This document shows, one piece after another, positions 20,930-28,593 of a DNA stretch of 28,723 nucleotides. Every line of letters starts with the position of its first letter. Position 1 is the stretch's first letter. The translations under genes and the position numbers were made by a program. Below the pieces are notes generated by a model. The model saw only the letters and a list, made by a program, of their open reading frames with translations. It did not search any database and had not been told where the DNA came from. The stretch comes from DATDOY01 sp035293045. GTDB taxonomy: Bacteria; Actinomycetota; Acidimicrobiia; IMCC26256; JACPCJ01. The DNA is taken from contig DATDOY010000063.1 in the NCBI GenBank assembly GCA_035293045.1, positions 1 through 28,723 of the forward strand. Reading direction: 5' to 3'.

Positions 20930-23441
20930 CGCACCGTCTCCTGTCACCGAGCAGCTACGCGAAGCTCGGGCCCGCCTGGTCGCCGATGCGACCCTAGGCG
21001 GGCCCGACTTCGGTTCGGCCTACGCCGCGCTCTTCGACGACGTTCTGACGCGGCTGTTCCCGGACGCCGCCGCCGGGACCCACGGGATGGCGTTGGTCGG
21101 GCTCGGCTCGTATGCCCGCCGGGAGCTGTGTCCGGGGAGCGACGTCGACCTGCTCCTCGTGCACGGCGGGGGCAGCGGCGTGGCGAAGATCGCCGACGCG
21201 CTGTGGTATCCGCTCTGGGACGCCGGCCTGATCGTCGGACACGCCACCCGGACGATCAAAGAGGCGGTGGCGCTCGCCGACGCCGACGTGCAGGCGCTCA
21301 CGTCCATGCTCGACGTGCGCCACATCGCCGGCGACGCCGCCCTCACCACCCTGCTGGTCGAACGGGTCCGCGCCCTCGCGACCAAGCGTCAGCGCCGGCT
21401 GATCACCACCCTCGCCGAGGCCTCCGAAGCGCGGCGGGGAGCGCTGATCGCCGATTTCCTCGAGCCCAACCTCAAGGAGGGCGGCGGTGGTCTGCGCGAT
21501 CTCCACGCGCTCGAGTGGGCCGGTTGGGCGCTCGGTGGCGCGTCGGGTGGCGTGGCGGCCCTCCTCGAGCGCGGGTACCTCCATGCCGACGACCCCGCCC
21601 GCCTCACCGACGCGCGCGATCTCCTGTTGACGGTGCGGGTGGCCCTCCATCGGGTCACCAAGGGGAAGGGCGACGACTTGCGTCTCCAGGATCAGGACGC
21701 GGTGGCCGGTTGGGCTCGCCGTGGCGATGCCGACGAGCTCGCCCACCATCTCGCCGAAGCGGCGCGCGGCGTGGCGTGGATCGCCGCCGACGTGTGGGCG
21801 CGACTGCGGGCGGGCCAGGTCGGCCCCCTCGGGCGTCTCGGTCGGCGCGACAAGGTGCTCGCCGCCGGGGTCGTGCTCCGGGATCGGCGGGTCATCCTGC
21901 TCGCCGACGCCACCGCCGACGGCGCGGCGGCGGTTCGGGTGGCCGCGGAAGCGGCCCGGGCGGACGCGCCGATCGACCGCGAGACCCTGACCCGGCTCGC
22001 CGACCAGGCGGCGAGTGACGGCGACGCGTGGCTCGCCCGCTGGGACGAATCGTGCCGTTCCGATTTCCTGCGCCTCCTGCGCGCGGGGAGGCGGGCCATC
22101 GCCGCCATCGAGTCGCTCGCGCAGGTGGGGGTGTGGGAGCGGCTCGTGCCGGAATGGCACCACGTGCGATCCCTCCCGCAACGGAACGCGTACCACCGGT
22201 TTGCCGTCGACCGGCACCTGCTCGAGGCGGTCGCCGAGGTGGCGGCGTTGCTCGATGGAGACGGCGACGAGTTCGACAACCAAGTGGCCGCCGGCCTCCA
22301 GCGGCCGGAGTTGTTGCCGCTCGCCGCGCTTGTCCACGACATCGGCAAGGGGTTGCCGGGTGATCACTCCCAGGTCGGTGCCGACCTCGCGATTGCATTG
22401 TGCCGGCGCATCGGAATCGACGACGCCGGCCTGGCCCACATCGAGCGCATCGTCCATCAGCACCTCTTGCTCCCTGATACGGCGACCCGGCGCGACCTCG
22501 CCGAGGAGGCGACCGCGGCGCGCGTCGCTCGCCTGGCCACCGACGCGACGACCCTCGAACTGCTCTACCTGCTCACCATCGGTGATTCGAAGGCCACCGG
22601 CCCCGCGGCGTGGGGACCGGTGAAGGCCGCCCTGGTGCGGGAGCTGTTCGTCAAGGCGATGAACCTCTTCGACCGGGGCGAGGTCGGCGCGGGCGTCGCC
22701 GAAGTGCGACGCGAGGAGGTCGCGGCGCTCGTCGGACGCGAGGCCGCCGACGTCCATCTCGACGCGATGCCGCTCTCGTATCCGCTCGCCTTCATGGCGG
22801 AACAGATCGTGCGGCACCGAGACATGCTCGATCAGCAGGCGACCGCCGTCGAGTGGTCGACCGGGGTCGGCGATCGCCCTGTCTGCACCGTGGTGGCTCG
22901 GGACCACCCGGGGATGCTCGCCGCCGTCGCCGGCGTCATGGCGGCGAACGGCCTCAACGTGCAGGAACTCCACGCGCATACGCGTGCCGACGGCATGGCG
23001 TTGGAGGTGATCCGCGTCTACGACCACTACGGCCGGCTGACCAAGGACGGCGGCGCCGCGAGGGTGTCGGCGGACCTCCGAGCGGCGGTCGAGGGAGAGT
23101 TGGATGTTGCGGCCAGGGTGCGAGATCGGGCGGAGACCTATGCGCCGACGCGGCGTCGCACCAAGCCGCCGACGCCCCCCGAAGTGATTGTCGACCAGGA
23201 GGCTTCCGACTTCGCCACCGTGGTCGAGGTGCATTGTGACGACCGGATCGGGCTGTTGTTCCAGATCACGGAGGTGCTCGCCGAACTGGGACTCGACGTG
23301 CACCTCGCGAAGATCAACACGGTGGGTGACCGCATCATCGACGCCTTCTACGTGCGCGACGCGACCGGTGGAAAGCTGAGCGGCGAGGAGGCGTTGTCGC
23401 GGCTGCGCCTCACACTCCTCGGACGCCTGCGCCGCGGCTAG
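20916..23441 (+). CDS. glnD: PII nucleotidyltransferase/deadenylylase GlnD, proposed CTG start
   Basis: This enzyme is 841 residues from the proposed start. Domains in order: nucleotidyltransferase (GLGSYARRE 62-70, DVD at 76-78), central helical region, HD phosphohydrolase (VHDIGKG, H474/D475), and two C-terminal ACT domains (about 656-705 and 769-818) that sense glutamine. It attaches and removes AMP (UMP in proteobacteria) on GlnK. No ATG, GTG or TTG lies between the glnK end and the NT domain until M58, which is too late. CTG at 20916 has GGGGGAGG (20902-20909) 6 nt upstream and is the best start. Upstream alternatives (ATG 20790, GTG 20793, TTG 20820) lie deep in glnK, lack a good SD and encode an Arg/Pro-rich shadow. 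Confidence 0.9.
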   Translation: MTRSDAPSPVTEQLREARARLVADATLGGPDFGSAYAALFDDVLTRLFPDAAAGTHGMALVGLGSYARRELCPGSDVDLLLVHGGGSGVAKIADALWYPLWDAGLIVGHATRTIKEAVALADADVQALTSMLDVRHIAGDAALTTLLVERVRALATKRQRRLITTLAEASEARRGALIADFLEPNLKEGGGGLRDLHALEWAGWALGGASGGVAALLERGYLHADDPARLTDARDLLLTVRVALHRVTKGKGDDLRLQDQDAVAGWARRGDADELAHHLAEAARGVAWIAADVWARLRAGQVGPLGRLGRRDKVLAAGVVLRDRRVILLADATADGAAAVRVAAEAARADAPIDRETLTRLADQAASDGDAWLARWDESCRSDFLRLLRAGRRAIAAIESLAQVGVWERLVPEWHHVRSLPQRNAYHRFAVDRHLLEAVAEVAALLDGDGDEFDNQVAAGLQRPELLPLAALVHDIGKGLPGDHSQVGADLAIALCRRIGIDDAGLAHIERIVHQHLLLPDTATRRDLAEEATAARVARLATDATTLELLYLLTIGDSKATGPAAWGPVKAALVRELFVKAMNLFDRGEVGAGVAEVRREEVAALVGREAADVHLDAMPLSYPLAFMAEQIVRHRDMLDQQATAVEWSTGVGDRPVCTVVARDHPGMLAAVAGVMAANGLNVQELHAHTRADGMALEVIRVYDHYGRLTKDGGAARVSADLRAAVEGELDVAARVRDRAETYAPTRRRTKPPTPPEVIVDQEASDFATVVEVHCDDRIGLLFQITEVLAELGLDVHLAKINTVGDRIIDAFYVRDATGGKLSGEEALSRLRLTLLGRLRRG

Positions 23442-23447
23442 CCGTCG

Positions 23448-23453
23448 TAACCT
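23448..23453 (+). promoter_or_regulatory. Candidate -10 element for the Nudix gene
   Basis: TAACCT, seven bases, then the ATG at 23461; no SD is present. It lies directly after the glnD stop and suggests separate, leaderless transcription of the Nudix gene. Confidence 0.5.
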
Positions 23454-23460
23454 CTCGCCC

Positions 23461-24162
23461 ATGGCCGACTCGCCGCTGCATCCCCAGGTCTCGGCCCGCG
23501 ATCTCCTGCGATGGGCGGAGTCCCTCGCCGGGGTCGCCCGCACTGGCCTCGGCTTCACCCAGAGCCTCTACGAGCAGGAGCGATTCCAGGAAGTCCTGAA
23601 GATCGCCGCCGACATCCGCGCCGCGGCGGTGGAAGAGACCGAGGCCGAGCACCAATTCGAAGAGTGGATGAAGACGGTCGGGCAGGGCGTTCCTGGCTAC
23701 GTGACGCCCAAGGTCGCCGTCGCCGCCGTGGTGGGCGACGACGAGGGCCGCATGCTGCTCACCCAGCGCGCCGACTCGGGGGTGTGGCTCTATCCGGTGG
23801 GGTGGGCCGACGTCGGCTACTCGCCGTCCGAGGTGGCCATCAAGGAGGTTTACGAGGAGACGGGGATGGAGGTGGAGCCCACGCGCCTCATCGCCGTCTT
23901 CGACGGCCTGCGCCTCGGGTTCGCCTTCCTTCCGCTGTACTCGATCGTGTTCCACTGCCGCGTGGTGGGCGGTTCCCTCGCCGGTCATCCGCTCGAGACG
24001 CGCGACGTCGGGTTCTTCGGGCGTGACGAGCTGCCGCAGCCGCTCGCGGGCGGCGGCTTCTGGGTCGACGTGGCCTTCAAGGCCATCGAAGGGGGCGTCG
24101 ACCCCCCGTTCTTCGACGCCCCTCGCGATCCGCCCTGGAAAGGCGACCCCTCCACGGTCTGA
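23461..24162 (+). CDS. Nudix hydrolase with N-terminal helical domain
   Basis: This 233-residue protein has an N-terminal helical region (about 10-75, Nudix N-terminal domain type) followed by a Nudix fold: VAAVVGDDEGRMLLTQRADSGVWLYPVG. The Nudix box spans 114-136 and keeps KEVYEETG (E129, E132, E133, G135). The early Glu of GX5E is Tyr120 and the Arg of REUXEE is Lys128. Relatives hydrolyse ADP-ribose, NADH or similar nucleoside diphosphates; the substrate here is unknown. A divalent-metal site remains through the EExxE-type cluster. It is followed by a terminator hairpin shared with the convergent patatin gene. Confidence 0.85.
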   Translation: MADSPLHPQVSARDLLRWAESLAGVARTGLGFTQSLYEQERFQEVLKIAADIRAAAVEETEAEHQFEEWMKTVGQGVPGYVTPKVAVAAVVGDDEGRMLLTQRADSGVWLYPVGWADVGYSPSEVAIKEVYEETGMEVEPTRLIAVFDGLRLGFAFLPLYSIVFHCRVVGGSLAGHPLETRDVGFFGRDELPQPLAGGGFWVDVAFKAIEGGVDPPFFDAPRDPPWKGDPSTV

Positions 24163-24186
24163 GGGTTGCGTGCGCGTCGCCCCTCG

Positions 24187-24235
24187 TTCTTGGATGGGAA
24201 TTGCACGGGCTGCGTGCGTGACGCCCATCCAAGAA
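24187..24235. terminator. Hairpin between convergent Nudix and patatin genes
   Basis: TTCTTGGATGGG (24187-24198) and CCCATCCAAGAA (24224-24235) are perfect reverse complements around a 25-nt loop that can partly fold itself. It sits 24 nt after the Nudix stop and 8 nt beyond the patatin stop. It is probably a bidirectional terminator. Confidence 0.7.
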
Positions 24236-24243
24236 ACGGGTGC

Positions 24244-25206
24244 TCAGCGACGAAAGGCGTCGACGTAGGCGTCGAAGTCCCACCCCGCGAGGAATCGCTC
24301 GGCGGCGACGCGGCCGTTGTCGTAGAGCTGGGTCTGGGTGTCCGGGTCGAGGTCGAAGTCGGTGGCCCGGACGCGCAACGTGTCGACGAACATCGTGCGG
24401 GCGAGGACGGCCGGATCATCGAGGTGCATCTGGTCGTGGAATTGCATCATGGTCATCACGAGCACCTTGGCGAACTCAAAGGTGTTGTCGACGGCGGTGG
24501 GGCGCCGCGCGGCACCCGGCTCAGCCGACAGCTTCACGCCGAAGGTCGGCCAGCGCGGAGGCTTGCCGTCGCGGCGATCGAACACCTCGATGGGGAAGTT
24601 CGACAGCATCCCGCCGTCCACGAGGACGTTCTCCCACCCGTGACCGCCGGTGAGGCGCACGGGCTCGTAATAGAAGGGGATGGACGTCGACGCGCGCACG
24701 GCGTCGGCCACACGTTGGCGGTCGGGGTCGAGTCCGTACTGCGCGTAGTCCCAGGGAAGTCGAGCCAAGCGGCCACGCGAGACGTCAGAGGCCATGACGA
24801 CGAGGCGGTAGCGCCGCTCCGGGGGAAGGTCGGACGCGGGGTCGTCGGGAATCCGCAGGTCGGCAAAGGTCTCCACGCCCTTGGCGGCGAGCTTCTCGGC
24901 CACCCAGTCGCGGAGCTTCGCTCCTTCGTACACCCCCTGTTCAAAGATGACCGAGAGGCTCTTGCCGAGGGCGCCGAGCCGGTCGAGGAGGCTGGTGTCG
25001 GCGAACTGCCGGTAGTCGATGGTCGCCATCAGCTCGCGGAGTTCGGAGGCGTCGTATCCCGCGGCGGCGAGCGCGCCCAACAACGCGCCCGCCGACGTCC
25101 CGGCGATGCGAGGGAACTCGTAGCCGCCGGCCTCGAGAGCGGAGAGCGCCCCGGCGAGCCCGATCCCCTTCACGCCGCCCCCTTCGAGCACGAGGTCCGC
25201 GTTCAC
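24244..25206 (-). CDS. Patatin-like phospholipase
   Basis: This 320-residue patatin-fold hydrolase has the oxyanion loop GGGVKG (9-14), nucleophile elbow GTSAG (S38) and the dyad Asp in VDGG (D197). The short form without extra domains resembles bacterial RssA/YchK-type patatins. It probably hydrolyses membrane lipid acyl esters in the cytoplasm or at the membrane; no signal peptide is present. It starts with GTG at 25206, only 14 bp from the divergent GTG of the Kelch lipoprotein, so the two promoters must overlap the opposite coding region or the small palindrome between them. Confidence 0.9.
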   Translation of the reverse strand: MNADLVLEGGGVKGIGLAGALSALEAGGYEFPRIAGTSAGALLGALAAAGYDASELRELMATIDYRQFADTSLLDRLGALGKSLSVIFEQGVYEGAKLRDWVAEKLAAKGVETFADLRIPDDPASDLPPERRYRLVVMASDVSRGRLARLPWDYAQYGLDPDRQRVADAVRASTSIPFYYEPVRLTGGHGWENVLVDGGMLSNFPIEVFDRRDGKPPRWPTFGVKLSAEPGAARRPTAVDNTFEFAKVLVMTMMQFHDQMHLDDPAVLARTMFVDTLRVRATDFDLDPDTQTQLYDNGRVAAERFLAGWDFDAYVDAFRR

Positions 25207-25208
25207 GA

Positions 25209-25218
25209 CACCATGGTG
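25209..25218. promoter_or_regulatory. Palindrome centred in the 14-bp divergent intergenic gap
   Basis: CACCATGGTG is a perfect 10-bp palindrome exactly centred between the GTG starts at 25206 (minus) and 25221 (plus). CACCAT reads the same on both strands at leaderless -10 spacing (six bases before each start). It could be a shared core promoter or an operator; with only 10 bp, chance is not excluded. Confidence 0.35.
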
Positions 25219-25220
25219 CC

Positions 25221-26252
25221 GTGCGATGGCTCCGAATCAGCGGACTTCCCCTTGCCGTGCTCGTCTTCGTCGTCGCCGGGGGTTGCGATGCCTCGGACGA
25301 GTCGGGGAGTGGCGTCGCGTCGAGCGCCCGCCCCACGACGAGCGCGGCGACCGCCGCGACCGGATCCTCCGACGCCACGGATCCGCCGGGCGCGCTCGCC
25401 GAGATGCCCGAGCCCCGCACCGAAGTGGCCGGCGCCGCATGGGACGGCCGCATCGTGGTGGTCGGGGGCCTCACCGCCGACGGCGCCGCGTCGGATCGTG
25501 CCGACCTCTACGACCCGGCCACCAACGCGTGGACGCCGCTTCCCGATCTCCCTCGCGGCGTCCACCACGCCGCCGTCGTGGAGTTCGCCGGGCGGGCGTG
25601 GGTGGTCGGCGGTTACACCGCGTTCGAGGGTGACCTCTTCGTCCCCCTGCGGACGGTGTTCAGCCTCGGTGACGGCGACGACGCGTGGCGCGCGGAGCCT
25701 CAACTCGTCCAGATCCGCGGCGCCTTGGCGGCCGCCGTCATCGACGGGGCGATCGTGGCCGCCGGCGGGACGGACGGCAGCGCGGTGCTGACGTCGACGG
25801 AGGTTCTACGCGACGGGAGCGACGCGTGGGAGCCGGGCCGCCCGCTCGGCGAAGCCCGCGAGCATTTCGCCCTCACCGAACACGGTGGGACCCTCTACGC
25901 GATCGCCGGACGCGAAGGCGGCGCCGACCAGAACAAGACGTCGGTCGAGACGGCGGCTGGGGCCGGGGAGTCGTGGACTCCAGGAGCGCCGATCGCCCAC
26001 GCCCGCAGCGGCATCGGCGCCGCGTCGGTGAGCGGCCGGGTCTGCGTCGCCGGCGGCGAGACGCCCGACTCCACCGTGGCGCCGGTTGAGTGCACCCTCG
26101 GCAATCGGGGCTGGGAGGTGGTGGCGCAACTCGCCACGCCGCGTCACGGTCTGGTGGTCGTCGCGCTCGGCTCGCGCCTGCACGTGATAGGTGGCGGGCC
26201 GGAACCCGGACTCACCGTCAGTGGCGACCACGAGGTGTTCGAGGTCCCCTGA
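25221..26252 (+). CDS. Kelch-repeat lipoprotein (predicted six-bladed propeller)
   Basis: This 343-residue protein has a lipoprotein signal ending VVAGGC (C22) and a Ser/Thr/Ala-rich linker to about 60. Six Kelch-type blades follow, marked by the diglycine strands RIVVVGG, RAWVVGG, AIVAAGG, TLYAIAG, RVCVAGG and RLHVIGG, each with a W-P/G-x-P strand between. Such propellers bind proteins or glycans outside the cell; no catalytic motif is seen. It starts at GTG 25221 without an SD and is divergent from the patatin gene. The last 35 nt overlap a convergent small membrane-protein gene. Confidence 0.85.
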   Translation: MRWLRISGLPLAVLVFVVAGGCDASDESGSGVASSARPTTSAATAATGSSDATDPPGALAEMPEPRTEVAGAAWDGRIVVVGGLTADGAASDRADLYDPATNAWTPLPDLPRGVHHAAVVEFAGRAWVVGGYTAFEGDLFVPLRTVFSLGDGDDAWRAEPQLVQIRGALAAAVIDGAIVAAGGTDGSAVLTSTEVLRDGSDAWEPGRPLGEAREHFALTEHGGTLYAIAGREGGADQNKTSVETAAGAGESWTPGAPIAHARSGIGAASVSGRVCVAGGETPDSTVAPVECTLGNRGWEVVAQLATPRHGLVVVALGSRLHVIGGGPEPGLTVSGDHEVFEVP

Positions 26253-26565
26253 CCCCGCCAGCGCGAGGGTCACCGAAGCGGGCCGGCGGATTCCTCTCCA
26301 TCGCCGCCGCGACGCCGGTCACGCCAAAGAGCACCAGCACTGCCACCAATCCCGGGAGGAGCCACCGGGGAAGGTCGTTGTCCGGTGGCACGAGTGGGTG
26401 GACGGGTTCGGCTCGAGGCGTCTCCTCCGGTACCACCACGATTCCGAGAACCTCCGCCGGAGCGGCGCGGTCGCTGCGCATTCCGGGCAGGGAGGCGACG
26501 CCGACCCCAAAGACCATCACGACGACGAGCACGAGGCCTCCGAGAGTTGGATGTCGCCGACGCAT
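26218..26565 (-). CDS. Small two-TM hypothetical membrane protein
   Basis: This 115-residue product has hydrophobic helices at about 8-27 and 69-89, separated by a Pro/Glu-rich loop (about 28-68), and a basic Gly/Pro/Arg tail. I do not recognise a family. The hydrophobic pattern is typical of a true membrane protein, whereas the opposite-strand frames are Arg/Ser-rich. It is convergent with the Kelch gene and overlaps its 3' end by 35 nt. No SD is seen; GATGAT lies six bases before the ATG. Confidence 0.5.
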   Translation of the reverse strand: MRRRHPTLGGLVLVVVMVFGVGVASLPGMRSDRAAPAEVLGIVVVPEETPRAEPVHPLVPPDNDLPRWLLPGLVAVLVLFGVTGVAAAMERNPPARFGDPRAGGVRGPRTPRGRH

Positions 26566-26657
26566 GGCCCGATCATCCCCGCGCTCGCTCCGGCCGCATC
26601 CTCAACGGCCGTGATTCGCGGGCGAATGGCCGAGACGACCGCCTTCGCCCGTGAGAG

Positions 26658-26685
26658 TTGACAGCGAACAAACGTTCGCTAACAT
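26658..26685 (+). promoter_or_regulatory. Consensus promoter of the radical SAM gene
   Basis: TTGACA (26658-26663), a 16-nt spacer and TAACAT (26680-26685), then seven bases to the ATG at 26693. This is the best sigma-70-type promoter in the window and implies a leaderless mRNA. The spacer is entirely occupied by a LexA box. Confidence 0.8.
26664..26679. promoter_or_regulatory. LexA (SOS/Cheo) box
   Basis: GCGAACAAACGTTCGC contains the Gram-positive LexA core GAAC-N4-GTTC, and its symmetry extends two further base pairs (GC...GC) on each side. It lies exactly between the -35 and -10 boxes, so LexA binding would exclude RNA polymerase and DNA damage would induce the gene. Confidence 0.85.
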
Positions 26686-26692
26686 CGTTGGG

Positions 26693-27745
26693 ATGGCCGT
26701 GGTCCACGTTCGCCCGGGGGGCGACACCTTTCGATGGCGGGGCCTGGAGACGCCCGAGACGCCGCTCTTCCCCGGCCTCGTGCACCGCGAGTTCGGCCGA
26801 GGTGAGTTCCGGGGCATGGAGTTCCTTCACGTGGAGGCGAAGCGGATCATCAACGAGGTCCCCTCCGCGTCGCGGGTTCCCTTCCGCTGGACGATCAACG
26901 CGTACCGCGGCTGCAGTCATGCCTGCCGCTATTGCTTCGCCCGTCCTACCCACGAGTACCTCAACCTTGGAACCGGGCGCGACTTCGAAACCAAGATTGT
27001 GGTGAAGGTCAACGCGGTGGAGCGGGTGCGCGCCGAATTGGCGCCCCGCCGCTGGGCCGGCGAGCACATCGCAATGGGCACCAACACTGATCCCTATCAG
27101 CGCGCCGAGGGCAAATACCGGCTCACTCGCGGCATCGTCGAAGTGCTGAGCGAGTTGCGCAACCCGTTCTCGATTCTCACCAAGGGGACGCTCATCGTGC
27201 GCGACCTCGACCTGCTCGTCGAGGCGGCCGAACGCACCTCAGTCGCGGTCAACTTCTCGATCGGCACGCTCGACGACGAGGTCTGGAAGTTGACCGAGCC
27301 AGGCACGCCGCACCCGCGCCAACGCGTCGACGCGATGGCGAGACTCAGCGCGGCCGGCGTCGACACCGGCGTGCTCGTGGCGCCCATCCTGCCCGGGCTC
27401 TCCGACGGCGAGCGTCAGATCGATGACGTGGTGGCGGCTTGCCTCGACGCCGGAGCTCGGTCGATCTCGCCGATCATGCTGCACCTGCGTCCCGGCGTGC
27501 GCGACCACTACATCGGATGGCTGGCGGAACGCCGGCCCGACCTGCTGGCTCGCCATGAGTCCATCTACCGGCGCGGCGCCTACGCGCCCAACGACGTCCA
27601 GCGCCGCATCGCCGAGCGGGTGGCGCGGGCGATCGAGCGACACGGTGGGTTGGCTCCTCGCGGCGGTGGGGCGCGCCGGATCACGACCCCGGCGTGCCCC
27701 ACCGCGGCGCCCGTCGCTCCTCAGCAGCTGCACCTGGACGTCTGA
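26693..27745 (+). CDS. Rv2578c-family radical SAM protein, SOS-controlled
   Basis: This 350-residue radical SAM enzyme has the cluster motif GCSHACRYCFARPTHEYL (C74, C78, C81), a GTNTDPYQRAEGKYRLTR segment, and SILTKGTLIVRDLDLL, as in the Rv2578c/SplB-like family. The 4Fe-4S cluster would cleave SAM to a 5'-deoxyadenosyl radical. The substrate is unknown. The family is distantly related to spore photoproduct lyase, and the LexA-box promoter points to a DNA-damage role. I recall that the M. tuberculosis orthologue also belongs to the LexA regulon (from memory). The ATG at 26693 fits the promoter; an upstream GTG at 26651 would lie before the -35 box. Confidence 0.9.
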   Translation: MAVVHVRPGGDTFRWRGLETPETPLFPGLVHREFGRGEFRGMEFLHVEAKRIINEVPSASRVPFRWTINAYRGCSHACRYCFARPTHEYLNLGTGRDFETKIVVKVNAVERVRAELAPRRWAGEHIAMGTNTDPYQRAEGKYRLTRGIVEVLSELRNPFSILTKGTLIVRDLDLLVEAAERTSVAVNFSIGTLDDEVWKLTEPGTPHPRQRVDAMARLSAAGVDTGVLVAPILPGLSDGERQIDDVVAACLDAGARSISPIMLHLRPGVRDHYIGWLAERRPDLLARHESIYRRGAYAPNDVQRRIAERVARAIERHGGLAPRGGGARRITTPACPTAAPVAPQQLHLDV

Positions 27746-27746
27746 C

Positions 27747-27752
27747 TAGCGT
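27747..27752 (+). promoter_or_regulatory. Candidate -10 element for the methyltransferase gene
   Basis: TAGCGT ends 8 nt before the ATG at 27761, one base after the radical SAM stop codon. GAGGTG at 27755-27760 directly abuts the ATG and is too close for a normal SD. Read-through from the radical SAM gene is equally possible. Confidence 0.35.
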
Positions 27753-27760
27753 GCGAGGTG

Positions 27761-28558
27761 ATGGCGACGGGGGAGCGCGAGCAGCGACTGATCTTCGGTG
27801 AGGTTGCCGAGACCTACGACCGCGTGCGGCCCACGTATCCGGAGCAACTCGTCGACGACGTGATCACCTATGCGGCGGCATCCTCGGGTGATCACGCCAT
27901 CGAGGTCGGCGCAGGGACGGGCCGGGCGACGGCAATGTTCGCGGCGCGCGGTCTGCGCCTGACTGCCATCGAGCCGTCGCCGGAGATGGCGGCGGTGGCG
28001 CGACGGAACCTCGCAAGCTTTCCGGATGCGATTGTCCACGAGGTGCTGTTCGAGCACTACGACGGCGAAGGCGACGCCCGCATCCTGTTTGCGGCGCAGG
28101 CCTGGCATTGGGTGCCGGTCGACGTGCGATATCCGAGGGCGCACGCGCTGCTTGCCGATCGCGGCACGTTTGCCGCCTTCTGGAACGTGCCGATGGAGTA
28201 TCGCCCATCGGCGCTGAGGGCCGCGCTCGACGCGGTGTACGACCGGCTCGCACCCGATGTCCCGACGCGAGGCCCGGGCTCGGGATGGACGACCGTCGCC
28301 GCGGATCAGGAGGTGACCATGGGCGAGATCGAGGCGTCCGGCCTGTTCCAAGACCTGCAAAGCCGCACCTACGAGCACGAGCACACCTTCTCGACGCCGG
28401 ACTACCTCGCGCTGCTCGCCACGCAGTCCGACCACCGCCTCCTTCCCACCGACCAACGTGAAGGATTGCTCGACGCCATCGGGGTGGTGATCGACGCCGA
28501 CGGGGGGGCGATCACCGTCGCATACACGGCGCACCTCTATCTCGCCCGCCGGATCTGA
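27761..28558 (+). CDS. Class I SAM-dependent methyltransferase
   Basis: This 265-residue Rossmann-fold methyltransferase has motif I AIEVGAGTGRAT (E48-G54 region), the acidic SAM-ribose position in LTAIEPSPEM, and motif IV-like ILFAAQAWHWV, typical of the UbiE/Methyltransf_11 type. The N-terminal GEVAETYDRVRPTYPEQL segment is also characteristic. The substrate is unknown. It follows the SOS-controlled radical SAM gene by 15 nt on the same strand and may be co-induced; a GTG at 27758 is an alternative start one codon upstream. Confidence 0.88.
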   Translation: MATGEREQRLIFGEVAETYDRVRPTYPEQLVDDVITYAAASSGDHAIEVGAGTGRATAMFAARGLRLTAIEPSPEMAAVARRNLASFPDAIVHEVLFEHYDGEGDARILFAAQAWHWVPVDVRYPRAHALLADRGTFAAFWNVPMEYRPSALRAALDAVYDRLAPDVPTRGPGSGWTTVAADQEVTMGEIEASGLFQDLQSRTYEHEHTFSTPDYLALLATQSDHRLLPTDQREGLLDAIGVVIDADGGAITVAYTAHLYLARRI

Positions 28559-28593
28559 GCGCTCCCCGGCGCATCGCCTCGTCGAGCGAGAGG

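Noticed and set aside
20994..23558. 854-codon minus-strand frame opposite glnD
   Set aside because: Antisense to a gene with full NT-HD-ACT architecture. The His/Arg/Val-rich translation is typical of the antisense of GC-rich coding DNA.
26191..26661. Plus-strand frame after the Kelch gene
   Set aside because: Ser/Arg/His-rich without motifs; the minus-strand two-TM protein explains the region better.
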